Shown here one piece after another: positions 26,576-37,470 of a DNA stretch of 64,000 bases. Each line of letters starts with the position of its first letter. Position 1 is the first letter of the stretch. The notes below the pieces were generated by a model, which ran no database searches, was not told the origin of the DNA, and saw nothing but the letters and a program-made list of their open reading frames with translations. Source of the DNA: Alkalibacillus haloalkaliphilus. GTDB taxonomy: Bacteria; Bacillota; Bacilli; Bacillales; Alkalibacillaceae. The stretch lies in the NCBI RefSeq assembly GCF_007991275.1, contig NZ_BJYA01000011.1:98337-162336 (forward strand), given 5' to 3'. The position numbers and the translations under genes are program-made.

Positions 26576-29392
26576 ATGGGGAGAGAGGAAGACTTCCATG
26601 CGAAGTTAAACAGAAAACAAAAAGAAAACTTAAAGAAATTCCTAACACCTATTAAGTGGTTAGCGATTATAATCATACCCATTATTGTAATCGGGCTACT
26701 AAGCTTAAGCTGGATTACTGAATATATTTGGATGGGTTCACTTGGATTTGAACAAGTGTTTACAACAGTCCTATTCAGTCGTGCCGCACTTGGTGGTGTT
26801 GGGTTTGTGCTATATTTCGTTGTTGCTTATATAACTTTATATTGGATCCATAAATCGTATATACACTTTTTAAACCATTCCATGATACCGAACATACTAC
26901 TAAATAAAAAATCAGCTTATGCTATTGTATTTAGTATTTCAATTGTATTCGGTTTGATCGGTACATCTATGGTACAAGGTATTGGATGGGAGCCAACGTT
27001 AAAAGCATTAAACTATGAGACTTTTGGACAAACTGATCCTTATTTTAATTTAGATATCTCATTTTACATTTTCTTGCTACCTTTCTTAGAACTGATTGTA
27101 AACTTATTGCTAGGCTTAACAATATTTATGACAGTCATTGTCGCATTAGCTTATTCCGTCTTTAATATGTATCGTGAGAGTCGTTTAGCTCAGTTGCATT
27201 TAGGAATTAGCATTTCATTGATTGGAGTATTTTTAGCTGCTAATCACCTACTTGATCCTTATAACACGTTATTAACGAATCAAGTTAACGTGTTTCAAAC
27301 AAGTGTTGTGCACGGGTTAAGTTATACAGATGATGTCATTAATATTCCTAAAGCTTATATTTTAGCTGGTGTCGCGATTCTTGGAGTGATCATGCTAATT
27401 GTCGCATTAATTAAAGGTAATTTAATTTGGATGGCTATTCCTATCGCGCTATATATAACAGTTGCGTTAGCTGGTCAATTAGTATCAGCTGCCGTACAAA
27501 ACTATGTTGTTTCACCGAATGAATTTCACCGTGAACAGCCTTATTTACAACATAACCTAGATTACACGCTAGAAGCTTATGACCTTGATGATATTTCTAC
27601 CGAACAACACCCAGGAAACCAATCATTAGATGCTGATATGATTGAACGAAATCAGCTGACAATCGACAATGTCAGAATTAATGATTCAAGACCAATTCTT
27701 GATGTGTACAATCAACTACAAACGTTTAGAAATTATTATCAGTTTAACGATGTCGATATAGACCGCTATCACATTGATGGAGAGTACCAACAAGTATTTA
27801 TCGGTGCTAGAGAGTTAAATACTTCAGACTTACCTGACCAAGCTAGAACTTGGGTGAACGAGAATTTACGTTATACTCACGGCTATGGTGTAACGATGAG
27901 TCATGTTAATGAATTAACGGAACAAGGTCAACCAGAGTATATTTTACAAGACTTACCGCCTGAAGGTGACATTGAAGTAACACGACCTCAAATCTATTTC
28001 GGTGAAGAGCATTCGAACAACGTGATCGTTAATACTGAAGTAGATGAATTTGATTACCCAACTGGTGATGAAAATATGTCATATCGCTATAGTGCTGATT
28101 CAGGTGTATCACTAAGTGGCCTTAACCGTTTATTATTTTCTTTAGATGAAGGGTCATTTAGAATGTTAGTGTCAGATCAATTGAATGAAGAGAGTCAATT
28201 ACTAGCCACTCGTAACATTATGGATCGCGTTCAACGAATTGCACCATTTCTAACGTATGATCAAGATCCTTACATTTTCGTCCGAGAAGATGGAAGTTTA
28301 GCATGGATTATAGATGCTTACTTACGAGAAGGAAACTATCCATACTCTGAAGCTTATGACGGAAACCATAACTACATTAGAAACTCAGTTAAAGTCATGG
28401 TGGATGCTTATACAGGTGAAGTTGACTTCTTTGTCGTTGAAGATGATGACCCGTTATTACAGACGTACGAGAACATATTCCCAGACCTATTCACTTATGA
28501 TATTCCAGAAGATGTTGAATCACACTTCCGTTATCCAGTTGATTTATTTACAATTCAAGCGGATATGTATGGAACTTATCATATGAGTAACTTAGAAGTG
28601 TTCTACAACCGTGAAGATGCATGGGAATTTGCGACAGAACGTTACTTTGAGCATGATATAACAATGGAGCCATACTATATTACGATGCAACTACCAGGAA
28701 ATGATTTTGAAGAATTTGTCTTAATGACACCTTATACACCAAGAAATAGACAAAATATGATTGCCTGGATTGGTGCTCGTAACGATGGAGAAAATTACGG
28801 AGACTTAATGGTATATGAATTTCCTAAACAGCGTAACATCTATGGCCCACAACAAATCGAGAACCGTATTAACCAAGACAGTCGAATATCACAAGAGTTG
28901 AACTTATGGTCTCAAGGTGGATCGAGTGTTATTAGAGGTAATTTATTAACGATTCCAATTGAAGATACCATAATGTATGTTGAACCAATATATATCGAAT
29001 CGTCCAACGCTACTTCTCTACCAGAAGTAAAACAAGTCATTGTTGCTTATGGAGATTACATCGTAATGGAAGCTACTTTCGAAGAATCGTTAGAGCGTAT
29101 TCTTGAGTTAATTGAAGCAGGTGTACCTGGTAATATGCCAGATGTCGATGATGATATTGATATGGATGATGAAATTGGTGATATCGATGAAGATGCAGAC
29201 ATTGATGAAGATATAGACTTTGAAGAAGATACTGAAACAGAATTACCAGGCATTCCTGGTGATGCAGAAGACACTTTGAATGAACTATCAACATTGTTTG
29301 ACGATTATCAAAATGCACTTTCAAGAGGTGACTGGGAAGGTGCAGGTCAAATTATGAATGAGATTGAAGAGCTTTTAGGTACAATAGACTAA
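26576..29392 (+). CDS. UPF0182 family large membrane protein
   Basis: 938 aa. Seven hydrophobic segments in the first third (about 27-48, 70-92, 118-137, 160-188, 207-227, 258-278, 283-306), then a long extracytoplasmic domain (about 310-840) with the family blocks RYTHGYG, QPEYILQDLPP, PYIFVREDGSLAWIIDAY and MPGN-like ends. The UPF0182 pattern and size fit well; function unknown. An Asp/Glu-rich low-complexity stretch (about 855-890) precedes a final helical segment. Start ATG behind AGAGGGGG. The acidic insertion is likely a salt adaptation. Confidence 0.9.
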   Translation: MGREEDFHAKLNRKQKENLKKFLTPIKWLAIIIIPIIVIGLLSLSWITEYIWMGSLGFEQVFTTVLFSRAALGGVGFVLYFVVAYITLYWIHKSYIHFLNHSMIPNILLNKKSAYAIVFSISIVFGLIGTSMVQGIGWEPTLKALNYETFGQTDPYFNLDISFYIFLLPFLELIVNLLLGLTIFMTVIVALAYSVFNMYRESRLAQLHLGISISLIGVFLAANHLLDPYNTLLTNQVNVFQTSVVHGLSYTDDVINIPKAYILAGVAILGVIMLIVALIKGNLIWMAIPIALYITVALAGQLVSAAVQNYVVSPNEFHREQPYLQHNLDYTLEAYDLDDISTEQHPGNQSLDADMIERNQLTIDNVRINDSRPILDVYNQLQTFRNYYQFNDVDIDRYHIDGEYQQVFIGARELNTSDLPDQARTWVNENLRYTHGYGVTMSHVNELTEQGQPEYILQDLPPEGDIEVTRPQIYFGEEHSNNVIVNTEVDEFDYPTGDENMSYRYSADSGVSLSGLNRLLFSLDEGSFRMLVSDQLNEESQLLATRNIMDRVQRIAPFLTYDQDPYIFVREDGSLAWIIDAYLREGNYPYSEAYDGNHNYIRNSVKVMVDAYTGEVDFFVVEDDDPLLQTYENIFPDLFTYDIPEDVESHFRYPVDLFTIQADMYGTYHMSNLEVFYNREDAWEFATERYFEHDITMEPYYITMQLPGNDFEEFVLMTPYTPRNRQNMIAWIGARNDGENYGDLMVYEFPKQRNIYGPQQIENRINQDSRISQELNLWSQGGSSVIRGNLLTIPIEDTIMYVEPIYIESSNATSLPEVKQVIVAYGDYIVMEATFEESLERILELIEAGVPGNMPDVDDDIDMDDEIGDIDEDADIDEDIDFEEDTETELPGIPGDAEDTLNELSTLFDDYQNALSRGDWEGAGQIMNEIEELLGTID

Positions 29393-29399
29393 CAAAATA

Positions 29400-29449
29400 A
29401 ACAGGCTGTCCTGAAAGTCAATTTTGACTATTTAGGACAGCCTGTTTTT
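29400..29449. terminator. Bidirectional terminator, UPF0182 gene / tyrS
   Basis: A 13-bp outer stem (AACAGGCTGTCCT / AGGACAGCCTGTT) encloses an inner AGTCAATTTTGACT hairpin. A TTTTT run follows on the plus strand; the minus side is T-rich as well. Confidence 0.9.
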
Positions 29450-29451
29450 CA

Positions 29452-30732
<1,281 letters not shown>

Positions 30733-30755
30733 CTAAAGTTAGTCTATAAAATACA

Positions 30756-31000
30756 AAAAAGCCCCTCATCCACATAGGGACGAGGGACTCGCGTTACCAC
30801 CCTAGTTGTAACTACACCTGTGCAGTCACCACTTCATTAGTTAACGGTATTACCCGTCTCTTTACAAGAGAATGCTCCTAGTCGTAATTCGTTCTATGCC
30901 TTGCACTAGTTTCCACCAACCACTAGCTCTCTGTTGCATTGGACATAGTCCTACTTCAACTACTCGTTGCATGTCGTATTCACGTTTCATTTTATGATAT
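30756..31000 (-). promoter_or_regulatory. Tyrosine T-box leader of tyrS
   Basis: The T-box core GGGTGGTAACGCG is at 30790-30802 (minus strand) and is followed by a terminator hairpin (CCCTCGTCC / GGATGAGGG) and TTTTTT at 30756-30787. About 240 bases of structured leader lie upstream. A UAC triplet at 30884-30886, in the AATTACGACTAGGA context, is the probable tyrosine specifier codon. Uncharged tRNA-Tyr should stabilize the antiterminator and turn tyrS on (family knowledge). Confidence 0.93.
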
Positions 31001-31072
31001 TTATTTTTATCATAAGTTCAATAAAAATGCAACTTTAAAAGAATATTTACAATATGCCTATTAATTAATCTG

Positions 31073-31081
31073 TGCTATAAT
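31073..31081 (+). promoter_or_regulatory. Extended -10 promoter of the class A PBP gene
   Basis: TGC followed by a perfect TATAAT, 27 bases before the PBP start codon. No good -35 hexamer lies 17 bases upstream; the extended -10 may compensate. Confidence 0.6.
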
Positions 31082-31108
31082 ATAGTCGATATTTTAGGAG
31101 GTTCGGAA

Positions 31109-34087
31109 ATGAGTCATAATAATTCAAAAAATAGATTCCTTGCATTTTTCCAAGGTGGTAAATTCCCTAAGATTAATAGAATTTCACTTGATATTGTATG
31201 GAATGTCGCACTATTCTTCCTAATCATTGGTCTAATAGCGGCATTTTTTGCAGGTGGATTAGGATTAGGATACATGGCATCCCTTGTAGAAGATGTTGAA
31301 GTAAGTGAAGCTGAAGAAATGGAGCAGATGGTTTATAACTATGAAGAAACATCTGATATCTATTTTGCTAATGACGTATACTTAGGTCCTGTACGTGGTG
31401 ACATCCACCGCGAAGAAATTGAAACAGAGCATGTTGCTGACGTATTTATTGATGCTTTGATTGCAACAGAAGATGAGTACTTTGAAGAACATGACGGTAT
31501 TGTACCTAAAGCGATTATGCGCGCTTTATATCAAGAATTTACAGGTGCAGCTACCCAGACTGGTGGTAGTACGCTAACTCAACAATTAGTTAAAAACCAA
31601 ATTTTATCAGATGAAGTTTCATTTGAACGTAAAGCGGAAGAAATTTTCATTGCACTTCGTATGGAAAACTTCTTTGAAAAAGAAGACATTTTAGAAGCTT
31701 ATTTAAATGTCGTGCCATTTGGACGTGATTCAACTGGACGAAACGTAGCTGGTATTCAAGCTGCAGCACAAGGTATTTTTGACGTTGATGCTGATGAGCT
31801 TAACTTACCACAAGCTGCGTATATCGCTGGCTTACCGCAAAGCCCTTATGCTTATACACCATATGGAGTTGGTGGTACTATTAAAGAAGAAGAACAACTA
31901 CAGCCTGGCTTAAACCGTATGCAAACCGTTTTAAACCGTATGCTGTCCGCTGAAAAAATATCTGAAGAAGAATATGAAGAAGCGTTAGAATATGATCTCG
32001 TTGGTGACTTTACAGATAAAAGAGAATCAATTCGTGATGAATATCCGTGGGTTGGTGATGAAGTAGAAAAGCGTGCCACAGAGATACTTGCTGAAAAGCT
32101 AGCCGAAGAAGCTGGTGACTTAGAAGAGTACCAAAATGTTGGTGCTACAGAAAGCCACTATGAAGATTTAGCTCGTCATCAGTTAAGACATGATGGTTTA
32201 GAAATTCATACGACGATTAACAAAGATATTCATGATCGATTCCAAGAGATTAAAAATGCTTATGAAAATTACGGAACAACACAGACTATTCGCTATGAAG
32301 ACCCAGATACAGGTGAAAGAGTTGAAGAAGAAGTCCCTGTAGAAGCTGGAGCACTTATGATGGAAAATAACACTGGAGCAATCTTAGGATTCGTCGGAGG
32401 AAGGGATTTTGAACGTCGTGAGGTTAATAACGCAACCCGTGACACACGCCCACCTGGAAGTACAATGAAACCATTGTTCGGTTATGCAGTAGGTATGGAA
32501 TTAGGTATGATTCAACCTGGTTCTCCATTATTGGATGTTTCATTTGAATATCATGCTAGTGGTGGTCCTTGGTCACCAACTAACTTTATTGATTATAGTC
32601 AACCTAGTGGACTCGTTGACGCACGCTCAGCTTTAGCTGATTCTGATAATATTCCAATAGCAAGATTAATGATAAATATTATTGAACAAGATGGTAACCC
32701 AACAAGATTTTTAGATGGTATGGGAATCTCTGGTGGTGAAAATGTACCTTCCAACGTACTGGGTGGTTCTCCATATTTAACTGTCGAAGAAAATGTTGCT
32801 GCTTATGCTACATTTACTAATGAAGGTAACTACGTAGAACCTTACATGATTGATAAAATTGTTAACCGTGACGGAGAAACTTTATATGAACATGAACCTG
32901 AAGAAGAGGAAGTCTTCTCACCTCAAACATCATATTTAATGATCGATATGATGCGAGATGTTATTAATAACGGTACAGCCACTAGTATTAATAACTTCTT
33001 AAATAATCCTGGTGTAGATTGGGCTGGAAAAACTGGTACATCTGATAACTTTGAAGATGCATGGTTTGTCGCCTCTAATCCTAACATCACTGTAGGTACT
33101 TGGATGGGATATTATGGACATAATGATGAAAACAGAGCCCAATTAACCCTTAATCAAGATAATTATAGCTCAAATAACTTACGATTCTGGTCAGAACTCG
33201 TAAACGGTGCTGCTGATGTTGAATCGGATCTTGTCACACCAAGTGACCGTTTTTCAACGCCAGGAGGAATCGTGTCTAGAAGCTATTGTGCACTATCTGG
33301 AAATTTACCAAGTGATATGTGTGAAGAATTAGGTTTAGTCCAAACCGATTTATTCAACATTGAACATGCTCCTTCAGAAGAGGATGACAGTTTCACGACA
33401 GGCCGTTTTGTAGAAATTGATGGCGAACGTTTTGCGGCTGTTGAAGAAACACCTGAAGAATTCACAAGCGAAGGAATGTCGATTGACCAAGACTTTATTG
33501 ATCAACTTGGTTGGGGATCAACATACCGTCTAGGCTCTGGCTGGTCTAATCCAGTTGACATTGAAGATGTATTAGGTAGTGGTGATTGGTCTGACTTAAT
33601 GATTGCTAGTGATGATGAACTTGAAGACGACGGAACACCTGACTCTCCTAGCAACCTATCAACTTCAGGTAGCACACTTACGTGGAGCCAAGCTGACGGT
33701 CAAGTGATTGGTTACCGTATCTATATATCAGATGAAGAAGATGGTGATTTTGAGGAGGTTGGTCATACAACTGAAACAGAATATGATTTACCATCAGAAG
33801 GATATGCATACGCTGTATCATCTGTAAGCCTATATGGTCACGAATCTGGATTATCTGACTCGATCATCTACGGTACAATTGAAGATGAAGAGGACGAAGA
33901 AGAGGAAGAAAACGATGAAGCTCGTGAAGAAGACGATGAGGATGACGAGGAAGACGAAGAAGCTAGTGATGAACAAGATGGCAACGACGATGAAGATGAT
34001 TCAGATAATGACGAAGACGAAGATGAAGATAACGATGATAGCGATGAAAACGGTGAAGATGATGACGACGATGAAAATGATGAATAG
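31109..34087 (+). CDS. Class A penicillin-binding protein (PBP1A family), with FN3 domain and acidic tail
   Basis: 992 aa. Short cytoplasmic start, a membrane helix (about 31-55), then a GT51 glycosyltransferase with E121 in EDEYFEEHDG, GGSTLTQQLVKN (152-163), RKAEE and the ILEAYLN block. The transpeptidase has S451TMK, SDN 512-514 and KTG 641-643. A fibronectin type III-like domain spans about 841-925. The last 65 residues are almost only D, E, N and S. It polymerizes and crosslinks peptidoglycan outside the membrane. Divergent from tyrS; in B. subtilis the neighbour of tyrS is acsA, which is missing here. AGGAGG site before the ATG. Confidence 0.95.
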   Translation: MSHNNSKNRFLAFFQGGKFPKINRISLDIVWNVALFFLIIGLIAAFFAGGLGLGYMASLVEDVEVSEAEEMEQMVYNYEETSDIYFANDVYLGPVRGDIHREEIETEHVADVFIDALIATEDEYFEEHDGIVPKAIMRALYQEFTGAATQTGGSTLTQQLVKNQILSDEVSFERKAEEIFIALRMENFFEKEDILEAYLNVVPFGRDSTGRNVAGIQAAAQGIFDVDADELNLPQAAYIAGLPQSPYAYTPYGVGGTIKEEEQLQPGLNRMQTVLNRMLSAEKISEEEYEEALEYDLVGDFTDKRESIRDEYPWVGDEVEKRATEILAEKLAEEAGDLEEYQNVGATESHYEDLARHQLRHDGLEIHTTINKDIHDRFQEIKNAYENYGTTQTIRYEDPDTGERVEEEVPVEAGALMMENNTGAILGFVGGRDFERREVNNATRDTRPPGSTMKPLFGYAVGMELGMIQPGSPLLDVSFEYHASGGPWSPTNFIDYSQPSGLVDARSALADSDNIPIARLMINIIEQDGNPTRFLDGMGISGGENVPSNVLGGSPYLTVEENVAAYATFTNEGNYVEPYMIDKIVNRDGETLYEHEPEEEEVFSPQTSYLMIDMMRDVINNGTATSINNFLNNPGVDWAGKTGTSDNFEDAWFVASNPNITVGTWMGYYGHNDENRAQLTLNQDNYSSNNLRFWSELVNGAADVESDLVTPSDRFSTPGGIVSRSYCALSGNLPSDMCEELGLVQTDLFNIEHAPSEEDDSFTTGRFVEIDGERFAAVEETPEEFTSEGMSIDQDFIDQLGWGSTYRLGSGWSNPVDIEDVLGSGDWSDLMIASDDELEDDGTPDSPSNLSTSGSTLTWSQADGQVIGYRIYISDEEDGDFEEVGHTTETEYDLPSEGYAYAVSSVSLYGHESGLSDSIIYGTIEDEEDEEEEENDEAREEDDEDDEEDEEASDEQDGNDDEDDSDNDEDEDEDNDDSDENGEDDDDDENDE

Positions 34088-34099
34088 ATAAGACTTTCT

Positions 34100-34130
34100 A
34101 AGCCACTGATTATTTAAATCAGTGGCTTTT
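34100..34130 (+). terminator. Terminator of the PBP gene
   Basis: A 12-bp stem (AAGCCACTGATT / AATCAGTGGCTT) with a 5-base loop and a TTTT run. Confidence 0.9.
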
Positions 34131-34156
34131 ATATATATTAGTCCAATCTTATTCCA

Positions 34157-34165
34157 TGTTATAAT
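34157..34165 (+). promoter_or_regulatory. Extended -10 promoter of acuABC
   Basis: TGT followed by TATAAT, about 30 bases before the acuA TTG start. The -35 region is weak. No CcpA (cre) site was seen around it. Confidence 0.5.
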
Positions 34166-34197
34166 GTTGATATATATGATTTTTAGGTGGTGTCCCA

Positions 34198-34836
34198 TTG
34201 AAACATCCAAAAATATATCATCAAAAAACAATTAAAAAAGACGGAAAATCCGTCATAGTAGAAGGTCCACTAACTTCAAGTCAGTTAGACGACTATTATT
34301 TCGATGAGGGCCTTACAGCTTTTCGTCCACCGAAAAAACAATATGAAGCGGTCAAATCAATTGCTGATTTTGAAGAAGGCCGTGTCGTTGTGGCACGAGA
34401 TGAGAACAAAATAATTGGGTATGCTACTTTTTTGCACCCTGATCCACTAGAGCGGTGGTCAGAAATAAAAATGGAAGACTTAATTGAACTAGGTGCCATT
34501 GAAGTATCGAATGAATACCGTGGTATGAGTGTCGGTTCTTCTATATTGAAAGTAGCCATGAAAGACCCACAAATGGAGAATTATATTATTATTACAACTG
34601 AATATTATTGGCATTGGGATATGAAATCAACAGGACTTAACGTGTGGGAATATCGAAAAATTATGGAGAAGATGATGGGAAAAGGTGGACTTAAGCCAAT
34701 GTCCACAGATGATCCAGAGATTATTTCACACCCTGCCAATTGTTTGCTCGTTCGAATTGGCAAAAACGTACCCAAATCTTCAGTTAAAACGTTTGATTCC
34801 CTTCGTTTTATGGGGCGAAACGATTACTGGTTATAG
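34198..34836 (+). CDS. acuA: Acetoin utilization acetyltransferase AcuA
   Basis: 212 aa GNAT-fold protein, full family length. Conserved AcuA segments: LTAFRPPKKQYEAVKSIADF near the N-terminus, EVSNEYRGMSVGSSILKVAM as the acetyl-CoA loop, and the W-rich YWHWDMKSTGLNVWEYRKIM. AcuA acetylates and inactivates acetyl-CoA synthetase in B. subtilis (known). Translation starts at TTG behind AGGTGG. First gene of the acuABC operon; acsA, the known target, is not in this window. Confidence 0.92.
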   Translation: MKHPKIYHQKTIKKDGKSVIVEGPLTSSQLDDYYFDEGLTAFRPPKKQYEAVKSIADFEEGRVVVARDENKIIGYATFLHPDPLERWSEIKMEDLIELGAIEVSNEYRGMSVGSSILKVAMKDPQMENYIIITTEYYWHWDMKSTGLNVWEYRKIMEKMMGKGGLKPMSTDDPEIISHPANCLLVRIGKNVPKSSVKTFDSLRFMGRNDYWL

Positions 34837-34848
34837 TGAGGTGAGATT

Positions 34849-35496
34849 ATGTTAGTAGAAGAAATTATGTCAGAACCACTTGTAACAATTAATTCAAATG
34901 ATCGTATAGAAGAAGCATTAGAACTACTAAACAAACATAAGATTAGGCACATTCCTGTCGTTAGTGAAAATGAACAAGTAGTAGGAATATTGTCAGACCG
35001 TGACATTCGAGATGCAGCACCATCAATTCTTGAAGAAAACCAAAACAGACAGATCTTACAGCATGAAGTTTCATCAATAATGACAACACCAGTAATTACA
35101 GTACATCCATTAGATTTCATAGAAGATATAGCAACGATATTTTATGAGCATGAAATTGCATGTGTCCCTGTAACGAAAAACAATCAGCTAGTCGGTATTG
35201 TTACAGAAAAAGACTTACTTTATCGTCTAATTCAACTAACAGGGATTCATGAACAAAGCTCACAAATTGAAGTTAAAGTACCAAACAAAGTTGGTGTTTT
35301 ACCTAACGTTACAAAAATTATAAGTGATCGAAATACAAACATATCATCAGTCTTTATTTACCCGTATCAGGATAGTTATCACGAAAAAATTATCGTTCTA
35401 CGCATTCAGACCATGAATCCTATGCCGTTAATTGATGAACTAAAACAACATGGCTATGAAGTTATATGGCCAAACATACCGGGGCTTTCGAAATGA
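34849..35496 (+). CDS. acuB: AcuB, CBS pair plus ACT domain protein
   Basis: 215 aa. Two CBS motifs (about 1-60 and 75-130, e.g. IPVVSENEQVVGILSDRD and PVTKNNQLVGIVTEKD) are followed by an ACT-like domain (about 138-210). This is the standard AcuB layout. It probably senses an adenosine nucleotide and modulates AcuA/AcuC, but the mechanism is unknown. It starts 12 bases after acuA, and its stop overlaps the acuC start by ATGA. Confidence 0.92.
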   Translation: MLVEEIMSEPLVTINSNDRIEEALELLNKHKIRHIPVVSENEQVVGILSDRDIRDAAPSILEENQNRQILQHEVSSIMTTPVITVHPLDFIEDIATIFYEHEIACVPVTKNNQLVGIVTEKDLLYRLIQLTGIHEQSSQIEVKVPNKVGVLPNVTKIISDRNTNISSVFIYPYQDSYHEKIIVLRIQTMNPMPLIDELKQHGYEVIWPNIPGLSK

Positions 35497-36665
35497 CTAA
35501 TGAAGCATCTTTTGTCTATACTGAAGCCTTCAAAAATTATAAATTTCGTGATAATCATCCTTTTAATCAAAAACGTGTAGAACTAACATATGATTTACTA
35601 AAATCTATGAATGCTCTAAATGATCAACAAATTATAACACCTAGAGTTGCTTCAGATGAAGAGATTGCTCTAGTGCATGACAGAAAGTATATTGATGCTG
35701 TTAAACGAGCTAGTGATAATAAACTAGCTCAAGAAGAGAGTTTAGAGTATGGAATAGGAACAGAAGATACGCCGATCTTTGAAGATATGCACCAAGCTGC
35801 AGCCCAGCTAGTCGGAGGCACATTAACAGCTGTAGATGCCGTATTAAGTGGTCAAACTAAACGAGCATTAAACCTTGGTGGCGGATTGCACCATGGATTC
35901 CGCCGTAAAGCTTCTGGTTTTTGTATATATAATGATGCGGCTATTGCTATTCAATATATTCGTGAGAAATTTGACTACAAAGTACTTTATGTCGACACAG
36001 ATGCCCATCACGGTGATGGTGTGCAGTGGATTTTTTACGATGACCCAAACGTTTGTACTTTATCGATTCATGAAACAGGTAGGTACTTATTTCCTGGAAC
36101 CGGTAACATTAATGAGCGTGGACACAACGACGGTTACGGAACGTCATTTAATATTCCAATCGATGCTTTTACTGAAAATGAGTCATTTTTGAACGCTTAT
36201 AAAGAGTCTCTAACGGAAATTACAGAACACTTTAAGCCAGATATAATTGTAACTCAAAACGGCGCAGATGCACATGTCTATGACCCGTTATCTCATTTGT
36301 GTTGTACGATGGAAATTTATGAAGGAATTCCAAAGTTAGCTTATCAATTAGCTAATGAGTATTGTGACGGTAAATGGGTTGCATTAGGTGGTGGTGGTTA
36401 TGATATTTGGCGAGTCGTACCTAGAGCATGGGCGCAAATTTGGTCTGTAGCTAATAACCATGGCAAAACATTCTCAGGCTCAGTTCCAAAACGCTGGCTT
36501 GATCAGTGGCAAAACGAGAGCCCTGTCAATTTACCGACAACATGGCATGATGAATCCAGTATTTATGAACCGATTCCAAGAAAAGAAGAGATTACGGAGA
36601 AAAATGCAATTCTCGTTAATAAGTTACTCGAACCTATACGCAATGAACAAAAATATATGTTGTAA
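35493..36665 (+). CDS. acuC: AcuC, class I histone-deacetylase-like protein deacetylase
   Basis: 390 aa. HDAC-fold motifs: GGGLHHGFRRKASGFCIYND, DTDAHHGDGVQ (zinc and catalytic His-Asp), and GGGGYDIWRVVPRAW near the C-terminus. It removes acetyl groups placed by AcuA on acetyl-CoA synthetase (known in B. subtilis). The ATG at 35493 overlaps the acuB stop (ATGA), which is preferred over an in-frame ATG nine codons upstream inside acuB. Confidence 0.94.
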   Translation: MTNEASFVYTEAFKNYKFRDNHPFNQKRVELTYDLLKSMNALNDQQIITPRVASDEEIALVHDRKYIDAVKRASDNKLAQEESLEYGIGTEDTPIFEDMHQAAAQLVGGTLTAVDAVLSGQTKRALNLGGGLHHGFRRKASGFCIYNDAAIAIQYIREKFDYKVLYVDTDAHHGDGVQWIFYDDPNVCTLSIHETGRYLFPGTGNINERGHNDGYGTSFNIPIDAFTENESFLNAYKESLTEITEHFKPDIIVTQNGADAHVYDPLSHLCCTMEIYEGIPKLAYQLANEYCDGKWVALGGGGYDIWRVVPRAWAQIWSVANNHGKTFSGSVPKRWLDQWQNESPVNLPTTWHDESSIYEPIPRKEEITEKNAILVNKLLEPIRNEQKYML

Positions 36666-36670
36666 ACTAA

Positions 36671-36709
36671 AATAGACCGATTAACTATTTAACAGTTAAT
36701 CGGTCTATT
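36671..36709. terminator. Bidirectional terminator, acuC / motS
   Basis: A perfect 16-bp stem (AATAGACCGATTAACT and complement) with a 7-base loop between the convergent acuC and motS genes. T-rich on the plus side (ATTTG), weaker on the minus side. Confidence 0.82.
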
Positions 36710-36714
36710 ATTTG

Positions 36715-37470
36715 TTAGTCCTGGTTTAATTCTAATATAATTACTTCGACACGACGATTCCTTTGTAGGTCTTCTTCTGTTGCGTTATCTGAGACTGGTT
36801 TAAACTCAGCAAACCCTGTAGCTTGAAAGCGCGTCGGATCTAAGCTGTGTTGATCAATAAAGTATCGTATAACACTACTAGCTCTTGCTGTAGATAGTTC
36901 CCAATTAGATGGAAAACGGTAAGTATCAATCGGCACATCATCTGTATGCCCTTCGACTTCTACATCATTTGGAATATTATTTAACAGTACTGCAACTTTA
37001 TCTAAAAATGGTAGAAAATCATCAATGAGCTCAGCTTCACCCGAACTAAATAACACTCTTTCTTGTAAAACTAAAACGACACCACGATCAGTTTGGCTCG
37101 CTGTAATAACATCATTCAACTCATGTTCATCTAAGTAATCTTGAATTTCTTCATACAATTGTTCTAAGTTTTCCTGATCCTCTGCTTCGGTGACTTCTTC
37201 CTCTTCTGCCACATCCTCGTCCTCATCTTCTTCAGGCATATCACCTTCTTCATAGTCTGTTGGATCTTCTAATGGAACAGCAGAAGGCATAAAGTCAAAA
37301 ATAACATTTTGTCTGTAAGATTCAGCTACAGCATTAAATTTCACTGCATCAATCTGTGACATTGAAAATAGTAAAATAAAAAACACTAAAATTAATGTCA
37401 CCATATCAGAATATGTAACCATCCAAATAGGAGCACTACGTTTAGGCTGCGCTCTTTTTTTAGGTTTCAT
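36715..37470 (-). CDS. motS: Flagellar stator subunit MotS (MotB family)
   Basis: 251 aa. A basic N-terminal tail is followed by the stator transmembrane helix with its ion-binding Asp (VTYSDMVTLILVFFILLFSM, about 18-37), an acidic linker (EDEDEDVAEEEEVTEAED) and an OmpA-like peptidoglycan-binding domain (VEGHTDDVPI, NWELSTARASSVIRYF). Pairing with motP next to ccpA is the signature of the sodium-type MotPS stator in Bacillus. The ion is inferred, not read. The ATG at 37470 has GAGGAG seven bases upstream and lies inside the motP end. Confidence 0.88.
   Translation of the reverse strand: MKPKKRAQPKRSAPIWMVTYSDMVTLILVFFILLFSMSQIDAVKFNAVAESYRQNVIFDFMPSAVPLEDPTDYEEGDMPEEDEDEDVAEEEEVTEAEDQENLEQLYEEIQDYLDEHELNDVITASQTDRGVVLVLQERVLFSSGEAELIDDFLPFLDKVAVLLNNIPNDVEVEGHTDDVPIDTYRFPSNWELSTARASSVIRYFIDQHSLDPTRFQATGFAEFKPVSDNATEEDLQRNRRVEVIILELNQD

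Noticed and set aside
29056..29324. Ser-rich and His/Leu-rich minus-strand ORFs
   Set aside because: They are shadows of the acidic repeat stretch in the UPF0182 gene.
33834..34231. Lys/Met-rich and Ile-rich ORFs around the PBP C-terminus
   Set aside because: They are frame shadows of the GAT/GAA-rich acidic tail of the PBP gene.
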